Below, one piece after another: positions 6,299 through 10,275 of a stretch of 10,275 bases of DNA; positions within the stretch are counted from its first letter, which is position 1; each line of letters starts with the position of its first letter. The notes below the pieces were generated by a model. The model was not told the DNA's origin. It saw only the letters and a list, made by a program, of their open reading frames with translations, and made no database searches. Made by a program: the position numbers and the translations under genes. Origin of the DNA: Bacillota bacterium (GTDB lineage Bacteria > Bacillota > Sulfobacillia > JAJZIM01 > JAJZBP01); contig JAJZBP010000060.1 of the NCBI GenBank assembly GCA_021798855.1, positions 1-10,275 on the forward strand, in the 5' to 3' direction.

Positions 6299-7902
6299 CG
6301 GACGCCGCCGGTCTGTCGGGGAGGATTCAGGCCCTGGCGACCGCCCTGCGGGAGTCGAACGTGCCGGGCCTGGAGGAGGCCGTGCCGGGCCGGCGGAGCC
6401 TTTACCTGGAATACGACCCGCTGCGCCTGTCCTGCGCCTTGTTGAAGGCGGCGGTCCGGGAAAAGGCGGCGGGCGCAACGACGGGTTCACCGGCAGGCGT
6501 TGGGCGGGAGGTGGTCATTCCCGTGGTCTACGGCGGCGAGTTCGGCCCTGACCTGCCGGCGGTGGCCGCCCATGCCGGACTGAGTCCAGAGGAGGTGGTC
6601 CGGCTCCACGCCGGCGCAACGTACCTGGTTCGCTTTCTCGGTTTCCTGCCCGGTTTCCCCTACCTGGGCGGCCTGCCGCCGCGCCTGGCGACACCTCGCA
6701 AAGACACCCCGGCGTTGCGGGTGCCCGCCGGTTCGGTGGCCATCGGTGGTGATCAGGCGGGGATTTACCCCCTGGCCAGCCCCGGCGGCTGGTGGGTCAT
6801 CGGACGGACTCCGCTCCCGCTCTGCCGCTTCGACGGGGATCCGCCGGCGCTTTTGCGCGCCGGTGATCGGGTGATTTTCCGCCCGGTGGAAGCGGCGGGA
6901 TCGGCGGTGGTGGCCGCCGGGATCCCGCCGGCGGCGCTCCGGCCTTCCTCCGGCGCCGATACCTTACGGGTTCTGGACGCTGGTTTTTTGACCACCGTCC
7001 AAGACGCCGGGCGCCGGGGATTCGCCGCTTCCGGCATCGTCCGGGCCGGGGCCGTGGATGAAGACGCGCTTTTTCTCGGCAACACCATGCTTGGGAACCC
7101 GCAGGGAGCGGCGGCCCTGGAATATGCCTACCGCGGGCCGGTGTTGGAGGCCATTCGGCCGTGCCGCGCTCTTTTGTCCGGCGCCGCCGCCGGAGCACGG
7201 CTGGACGGACGCCCCGTGGAAGCCTGGCGCGCCTTGGACCTGAAGGCAAGCAGCGTGCTGGAAACGGGGAGCGTTGCCGGCGGGAACTGGGGCTATGTCT
7301 GCCTGGAGGGAGGCGTGCGGGTGCCGCCGGTGTTGGGAAGCCTGAGTACGGACCTGGGTGTGGGCGTCGGGGGATACGAGGGACGCGCCTTGCGGGTCGG
7401 GGACCGCCTGCCGGCCGGAAGGGTGAGGACGATCGTCCCCACCGGGAACCTGCCATCGGCGCTGCGACCTTCATACGGTAAAGAAACGGTGTTGCGGGTC
7501 TTGCCCGGCCCTCACCGGGAACGTTTCCCGTCGGGAACCGTCGCCGCCTTTTTCGGAGGCAGCTATCGGGTCACTCGGTTGGACCGGCGGGGCGCGCGAC
7601 TGGAAGGGCCGCGATTGATTGCCGCCAGCCACGACCTGGCTTCCGAGGGGACGCCTCCAGGCGGCATCCAGGTTCCCGGCGACGGCCAACCGATAATTTT
7701 GGGAGCGGACCGTCCCACCACCGGAGGCTATCCGGAAATTGCCGTGGTCATCCGGGCCGACCTGGGGCGGGCCGGGCAACTCTCCCCGGGCGGGACGGTC
7801 CGCTTCGCCGAGGTGACGGAGGAGGAAGCGGTGGACGTTTTGCGGGAACGGGAACGGAGCCGGTTCCTTTTTGCGGCAAGGCATGGTCCGATGGTTGATT
7901 GA
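6193..7902 (+). CDS. pxpB/pxpC: 5-oxoprolinase subunits B and C, fused (PxpB-PxpC)
   Basis: One frame encodes both the KipI/AHS1 (PxpB) and KipA/AHS2 (PxpC) modules. From the ATG at 6193 the product has 569 residues. PxpB covers about 20-232, with VIPVVYGG (108-115), GFLPGFPYLGGLP (150-162) and the VPAGSVAIGGDQAGIYP stretch (177-193). A linker leads to PxpC from 257 (TLRVLDAGFLTTVQDAGRRG), which ends with the family signature LGADRPTTGGYPE and a final RF strand. With PxpA these subunits form the ATP-dependent 5-oxoprolinase that turns 5-oxoproline (pyroglutamate) into glutamate; related AHS domains occur in allophanate and urea carboxylases. The frame continues upstream to 6034, but that part is Arg-rich and lacks similarity. 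The start at 6193 was chosen because AGGGGTGGG lies just before it and PxpB proteins begin close to the FRAAGEGGLLVDW strand. In many bacteria pxpB and pxpC are separate and adjacent to pxpA; here pxpA is about 1.5 kb downstream. Confidence 0.93.
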   Translation: MEGDAGSRLGQPFDGIERDISFRAAGEGGLLVDWVTDAAGLSGRIQALATALRESNVPGLEEAVPGRRSLYLEYDPLRLSCALLKAAVREKAAGATTGSPAGVGREVVIPVVYGGEFGPDLPAVAAHAGLSPEEVVRLHAGATYLVRFLGFLPGFPYLGGLPPRLATPRKDTPALRVPAGSVAIGGDQAGIYPLASPGGWWVIGRTPLPLCRFDGDPPALLRAGDRVIFRPVEAAGSAVVAAGIPPAALRPSSGADTLRVLDAGFLTTVQDAGRRGFAASGIVRAGAVDEDALFLGNTMLGNPQGAAALEYAYRGPVLEAIRPCRALLSGAAAGARLDGRPVEAWRALDLKASSVLETGSVAGGNWGYVCLEGGVRVPPVLGSLSTDLGVGVGGYEGRALRVGDRLPAGRVRTIVPTGNLPSALRPSYGKETVLRVLPGPHRERFPSGTVAAFFGGSYRVTRLDRRGARLEGPRLIAASHDLASEGTPPGGIQVPGDGQPIILGADRPTTGGYPEIAVVIRADLGRAGQLSPGGTVRFAEVTEEEAVDVLRERERSRFLFAARHGPMVD

Positions 7903-7911
7903 ATGAACGCT

Positions 7912-7932
7912 TTGGATTAAGGTGGAATCCAA
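7912..7932 (+). other. Small inverted repeat before the Uma2 ribosome binding site
   Basis: TTGGATT and AATCCAA (7912-7918 and 7926-7932) are exact reverse complements around a 7-nt spacer. They abut the strong ribosome binding site AGGAGAGGAGG (7932-7942). A weak mRNA hairpin here could tune Uma2 translation, but the stem is short and may be incidental. Confidence 0.3.
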
Positions 7933-7950
7933 GGAGAGGAGGCGAAGGGG

Positions 7951-8544
7951 ATGGGGGTGAAGGAAGCCCGGGAAGATTATTTGGCGGGGCCGCCGGCGGC
8001 GCCGCGACTCTGGACGGGCGAGGAATTGAACCGGTTGCCGGAGGGCTGGCGGTACGAGATCGACGAGGGGGAGTTGGTGATCATGCCGCCGGCGGGGTGG
8101 GAGCACGGAGATGTCGCCATGGGAGTGGGGAGCATCCTGCGCAGATTCGTCCGCGAGCGTCACTTGGGTACGGTGGTGGCCGCCGACACCGGCTTCCGCC
8201 TCCGGCGTGATCCCGAAACCCTCCGTGCTCCCGACGCGGCCTTCGTTTCCAACGACCGGATCGCCCTGATTGCCGACCGCAAAGGCTTCAGCGAAGTGCC
8301 GCCGGACTTGGCGGTTGAAGTCTTATCCCCATCCAACACCCGGGTGGACATGAAACGCAAAGTCGAGCAATATTTGGCCGCCGGCGTCCGGTCCGTCTGG
8401 ATACTTGACCCGGACGCCGGCGCCCTGACCCGGTACCGGCCCGGCGAGGCACCGGCTATTTTGGACGACCCCGCCGCCGTTGTGGAAGACCCCGTTTTGC
8501 CGGGCTTTGGTTGCCGCTTGGCGGAGCTTTTGGGAAACGAATAA
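7951..8544 (+). CDS. Uma2 family (DUF820) PD-(D/E)XK nuclease-like protein
   Basis: The 197-residue protein matches the Uma2/DUF820 family, common in cyanobacteria, Chloroflexi and some Bacillota. Features in order: YEIDEGELVIMPPAG (35-49), EHG (51-53), a GFRLRRDPETLRAPDAAFV stretch with P94-D95, PPDLAVEVLSPSN (117-129) with D119 and E123, K135/K137 within VDMKRKVEQYLAAGV, and VWILDPD (149-155). These match the restriction-endonuclease-like fold with a probable metal site from D95, E123 and a Lys. The biological role of most Uma2 proteins is not established. The ATG is supported by AGGAGAGGAGG eight bases upstream. The gene lies 48 bp after pxpBC on the same strand and may be co-transcribed. 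It has no obvious functional link to 5-oxoproline; insertion between pxpBC and pxpA is more likely than a shared job. A GC hairpin follows the stop. Confidence 0.88.
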   Translation: MGVKEAREDYLAGPPAAPRLWTGEELNRLPEGWRYEIDEGELVIMPPAGWEHGDVAMGVGSILRRFVRERHLGTVVAADTGFRLRRDPETLRAPDAAFVSNDRIALIADRKGFSEVPPDLAVEVLSPSNTRVDMKRKVEQYLAAGVRSVWILDPDAGALTRYRPGEAPAILDDPAAVVEDPVLPGFGCRLAELLGNE

Positions 8545-8565
8545 CGCCGCCGGGTCAACCCCCAA

Positions 8566-8591
8566 GAGGGCCATCCAAATGGATGGCCCTC
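8566..8591. terminator. Strong hairpin downstream of Uma2, no U-tract
   Basis: GAGGGCCATCC and GGATGGCCCTC form a perfect 11-bp stem with an AAAT loop, 22 bases after the Uma2 stop codon. Neither strand has a T-run after the stem. It could act as a weak or factor-assisted terminator or stabilise the 3' end of the pxpBC-Uma2 transcript. Confidence 0.5.
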
Positions 8592-8664
8592 GCACTCGAT
8601 GGGGGAATGGGTTAGCGGTTCGCGGAGCGCGCCGCGGCCAAGTGGTTGCGCACACTCAGGTCTC

Positions 8665-8921
8665 GTAAGTTGCGCGCCGTAGGTGAGCATGGCGGCGATA
8701 AAGGCCAGGTATATGGTTAAAGAGTTCCCCGGATAGTGGCCCGCCACGAAGAAGATCCCGTTCAAGGTGGCCAAGAAGATCAGTTCGACCAGGCCGAGGA
8801 AGATCAGGATCTTTAGGATCCAGGGCTTCCGGGTCAGGCTTCAGACGAAGTTGACCAGTGCCAGGACGTCCAAGCCCAGGGCGACCCAGACGTGGACCGA
8901 GAACGGTGTCGATATAAGCTC
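8665..8921 (-). pseudogene. Remnant of a multi-pass membrane protein gene
   Basis: One minus-strand frame reads as consecutive hydrophobic segments: VHVWVALGLDVLALVNFV, WILKILIFLGLVELIFLA with a TLNGIFFVAG continuation, and LTIYLAFIAAMLTYGA. A basic SLTRKP loop separates the first two. The pattern looks like three membrane helices with sensible topology and G/C-rich third positions, so it was probably coding. TGA codons interrupt it at 8843-8841, between helices one and two, and at 8924-8922 before helix one. The first could be a mutated TGG or CGA. After the third helix the frame runs on into unrelated sequence. The family is not recognised. An intact small protein from a start inside the second helix cannot be excluded but seems unlikely. 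Confidence 0.5.
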
Positions 8922-9036
8922 TCAGGCGACGACCTTGAATAAGATACCTCCCTGGCCGCGCCGAAAAACCGGGAAGCGTGCCCAAAGGTTTGCCTCCACG
9001 CCCGTTACCGGCGCGGGAAGTTCGGGTGGCTGGGCG

Positions 9037-9168
9037 CTTGATCCCCTTTACCGAGGCGAGATTTCCCGCAGCCGGGAAACCGGCGGTTCCGGGTTGGGGC
9101 TGACCATCGCCCGGCGCGTTTTCCGCGCCCACGGCGGCGCGGTGCTGGCGGGATGGCTGCAAATATAG
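9037..9168 (+). pseudogene. Remnant of a sensor histidine kinase C-terminus
   Basis: The 43 codons before the TAG at 9166 contain PLYRGEISRSRETGGSGLGL and then TIARRVFRAHGGAV. This is the G-box end of a HATPase_c domain, normally read as FYR-x(5,7)-GGSGLGLAI-x(5)-HGG. The upstream part of that frame, back to 8767, has none of the expected HisKA H-box or N-box sequence. The domain also stops early, without the final strands that follow HGG. It is therefore a detached fragment of a two-component kinase gene, left by deletion or rearrangement. It is unlikely to be functional. Confidence 0.72.
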
Positions 9169-9169
9169 C

Positions 9170-9198
9170 TTGTTTTGTCGGACAAAACAGACTACACT
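9170..9198 (+). promoter_or_regulatory. Putative promoter with overlapping 19-bp palindromic operator
   Basis: TGTTTTGTCGGACAAAACA (9171-9189) has exact 9-bp arms around a single G. Its core TTGTCGGACAA fits TNGTNNNACNA, the general operator pattern of FadR-subfamily GntR regulators. On the plus strand TTGTTT (9170-9175), a 17-bp gap and TACACT (9193-9198) form a weak sigma-A-type promoter; a dimer on the palindrome would cover the -35 region. The start would be about 200 bases before pxpA. This suggests that pxpA is expressed from its own repressible promoter. The regulator identity is inference. Confidence 0.55.
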
Positions 9199-9224
9199 TG
9201 GCAAGTAAAGGATGTTGTGACCGC

Positions 9225-9397
9225 GTGAAGGCCCGGGAAGCCTGGGAAGAATACCTGAGCGAAAAAAAGCCGGCTTTGCCGGCGGGCACACCTTTATCTT
9301 AGCGGAGCGGGAACGAGTGGAGTCGGATCTTTTCCCCGGTCTTGTTCTGGATTTGGTTGACCTTTGGTGGACGGAAGAGGATGGCGAGGAAGTATAA
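9225..9397 (+). pseudogene. Possible collapsed Uma2-like gene upstream of pxpA
   Basis: From a GTG at 9225 a 25-codon frame reads KAREAWEEYLSEKKPALPAG and stops at 9300-9302. A second plus-strand frame, ending with TAA at 9395-9397, contains ERERVESDLFPGLVLDLVDL. The first resembles the N-terminus of the nearby Uma2 protein (KEAREDYL near its start). The second resembles its C-terminus (VEDPVLPGFGCRLAELL). The middle, with all nuclease motifs, is missing and the two pieces are in different frames. The simplest reading is a Uma2 relative that lost its core. A tiny real ORF in the pxpA leader is an alternative, since the second frame stops only 3 bases before the pxpA start codon. Confidence 0.35.
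9262..9283 (-). terminator. Minus-strand Rho-independent terminator without an evident gene
   Basis: On the minus strand GCCGGC-AAA-GCCGGC (9283-9269) is followed at once by seven Ts (9268-9262), a textbook intrinsic terminator. No minus-strand gene ends to its right between here and the transposase end at 10210, because pxpA occupies the plus strand. It may be left from a lost gene, or it may block antisense transcription coming from the insertion element. Confidence 0.6.
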
Positions 9398-9400
9398 GTT

Positions 9401-10171
9401 TTGCTTCGTGTTGACCTAAACGCCGACGTGGGCGAGGGTTCCCCCGAAGAAGCGGACCTTTTGCCCCACGTGACTTCCCTCAACGTGGCCTGCGGCTTTC
9501 ACGCCGGGGGACCGGAGGAGATGGAGCGGGCGGTGGCCGCCGCCGCCCGCCTGGGTTTGGCCGCCGGTGCCCATCCGGGCTACCCGGATCGGGAGGGATT
9601 TGGTCGGCGGCGTCTTTCCCTGTCGCCGGGTGAGGTTTTCCGGGACGTCCTTTACCAGTTGGGCGCGTTGGCGGCTTTTGGCCGGGCGGCGGGCATCGGC
9701 CTAACCCATCTTAAACCCCACGGAGCCATGTATGCCGCCGCCGGGGGAGAGCCGGCCCTGGCCTTGGCCGTCGTCCGGGCGGCCAAGGCGTTCGGAGGGT
9801 TGGCCGTCATGGCCCCGCCGGGATCGGAACTGCTCCGTGCCGCCGCCGCGGCCGGCCTTCCGGTCATCCGGGAAGGGTTTGCCGACCGGGCCTACCTTCC
9901 CGACGGGCGGCTCGCTCCCAGAGGAGACCGGGGTGCGGTTTTCAACGAACCGGCGCGGGCCGCCCGGCAGGCGGTGGAATTGGCCGTCAAGCGAGGGGTG
10001 GAGGCGGCTGGCGGCGCCTGGCTCCCCCTGGAGGTGGACACCATCTGCGTCCACGCCGACACGCCGGGCGCGGCCCGCGTGGCCCAAGCGGTGCGGGCGG
10101 CCCTGCGAGAAGGGGGCGTCGAGGTGGCGCCAGCGAAATACTTAAACCGTTGGGCGGTGTCAATGGGGTGA
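9401..10171 (+). CDS. pxpA: 5-oxoprolinase subunit PxpA (LamB/YcsF family)
   Basis: The product has 256 residues, the usual family length. Family motifs appear in order: VDLNADVGEG (4-13), NVACGFHAGGP (28-38), GAHPGYPDREGFGRR (56-70), THLKPHGAMY (102-111), EGFADRAYLPDG (158-169) with R174 shortly after, and TICVHADTP (214-222). PxpA acts with PxpB and PxpC in ATP-dependent hydrolysis of 5-oxoproline to glutamate, removing a by-product of glutamine cyclisation. The TTG start at 9401 is chosen because the protein begins MLRVDLNAD as in relatives, no ATG or GTG lies nearby in frame, and GAGGA sits 10 bases upstream. Usually pxpA is next to pxpB and pxpC; here a Uma2 gene and decayed DNA intervene, and a separate operator-bearing promoter lies about 200 bp upstream. 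No terminator is visible before the lower-GC sequence that follows. Confidence 0.95.
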   Translation: MLRVDLNADVGEGSPEEADLLPHVTSLNVACGFHAGGPEEMERAVAAAARLGLAAGAHPGYPDREGFGRRRLSLSPGEVFRDVLYQLGALAAFGRAAGIGLTHLKPHGAMYAAAGGEPALALAVVRAAKAFGGLAVMAPPGSELLRAAAAAGLPVIREGFADRAYLPDGRLAPRGDRGAVFNEPARAARQAVELAVKRGVEAAGGAWLPLEVDTICVHADTPGAARVAQAVRAALREGGVEVAPAKYLNRWAVSMG

Positions 10172-10209
10172 CAAAAAGGTAAAACATGGCAACCATCTAT
10201 TTTGGGGAT

Positions 10210-10275
10210 TCAGGCCGTCTTCAGGTAGTTTGCAAGGGCTCGTGCTGGAGTGAGTCTCTTGATGCCTCGATGAGC
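10210..10275 (-). mobile_element. 3' end of an integrase-type transposase gene (partial IS)
   Basis: The minus strand, read in from the right edge, gives 21 codons and a TGA at 10212-10210, containing HRGIKRLTPARALANYL. The HRGI-x(2)-LTPA-x-AL pattern is typical of the C-terminus of DDE integrase-core (rve) transposases, as in IS481- or IS3-type elements, where the chain ends shortly after RPHR-x-L-x(2)-TPA. Base composition from 10172 on is clearly lower in GC than pxpA, fitting an inserted element. The element's end should lie between the pxpA stop and 10210, but the terminal inverted repeat cannot be identified without its other end. The IS family is not assigned. Confidence 0.55.

Larger units (their letters stand above)
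8592..9400. other. Non-coding stretch with gene remnants between Uma2 and pxpA
   Basis: No intact, family-recognisable gene is present in about 800 bp. Long open frames on both strands reflect GC-rich shadows and decayed genes. Three remnants are listed separately: a membrane protein on the minus strand, a histidine kinase tail on the plus strand, and a Uma2-like fragment. A promoter/operator and a minus-strand terminator also lie here. Nothing recognisable was seen at 8592-8664 or 8922-9036. Confidence 0.6.

Noticed and set aside
7471..8163. 230-codon minus-strand frame opposite pxpC and the Uma2 gene
   Set aside because: It spans two plus-strand genes with clear family motifs and is His/Pro/Arg-rich without domain signs.
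8566..8591. CRISPR repeat or attachment site
   Set aside because: The inverted repeat occurs once only, with no spacers or second copy in the window; a transcript 3'-end hairpin explains it better.
8656..9483. 275-codon minus-strand open frame between Uma2 and pxpA
   Set aside because: It is low-complexity Arg/Pro/Ser/Gly sequence in a different frame from the hydrophobic remnant, crosses the pxpA start and a terminator, and shows no family motif.
10186..10275. Plus-strand ORF starting after pxpA with a weak ribosome binding site
   Set aside because: Thirty codons run off the edge with no recognisable motif, while the minus strand over the same bases reads as a transposase C-terminus.

Overview
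The window comes from a bacterium with a high-GC genome. Most third codon positions in the real genes are G or C, and GTG and TTG starts sit behind strong GGAGG-type ribosome binding sites. The gene set (fused GlcD-GlcE with GlcF, Pxp 5-oxoprolinase, AhpD-like and OsmC-like proteins, a Uma2 nuclease) and clear sigma-A-type promoters and Rho-independent terminators would fit a high-GC, perhaps thermophilic, Bacillota lineage. That placement is inference; no rRNA or other phylogenetic marker is present.

Layout. (1) 1-3122, plus strand: the 3' part of a glycolate oxidase operon. A GlcD and a GlcE module are fused in one reading frame, cut by the left window edge, and overlap glcF by ATGA. (2) 3119-5833, minus strand: three genes read leftward from right to left. 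These are an OsmC-family peroxide-type protein, an AhpD-like carboxymuconolactone decarboxylase, and a PAS-GAF-GGDEF diguanylate cyclase. Good terminators lie after the first two, and the cyclase has its own near-consensus promoter. The cyclase and glcF stop codons share the palindrome TTAA. (3) 5834-6192: a divergent region of about 360 bp with an 8+8 bp palindrome that looks like an operator, and a doubtful leader ORF. (4) 6193-7902, plus: a PxpB-PxpC fusion, two subunits of the ATP-dependent 5-oxoprolinase. (5) 7951-8544, plus: a Uma2-family PD-(D/E)XK protein. (6) 8545-9400: a decayed stretch with remnants of a membrane protein (minus), a sensor histidine kinase C-terminus (plus) and a possible second, collapsed Uma2-like gene. 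A 19-bp palindromic operator overlaps a putative promoter there. (7) 9401-10171, plus: pxpA, the third 5-oxoprolinase subunit, with a TTG start. (8) 10210-10275, minus: the last 21 codons of what looks like an integrase-type transposase, in lower-GC DNA.

How they work together. GlcDE-GlcF would oxidise glycolate (or a related 2-hydroxy acid) and pass electrons to the membrane. PxpA with PxpBC would convert 5-oxoproline to glutamate; these genes normally sit together, but here about 1.5 kb of accessory and decayed DNA separates them. The OsmC and AhpD-like proteins suggest thiol-based peroxide defence, and the cyclase a c-di-GMP output. No CRISPR array, tRNA, rRNA or evident new multi-gene defence system was found. 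The most unusual items are the two subunit fusions, the split pxp locus with its Uma2 gene and remnants, and the two palindromic operators.
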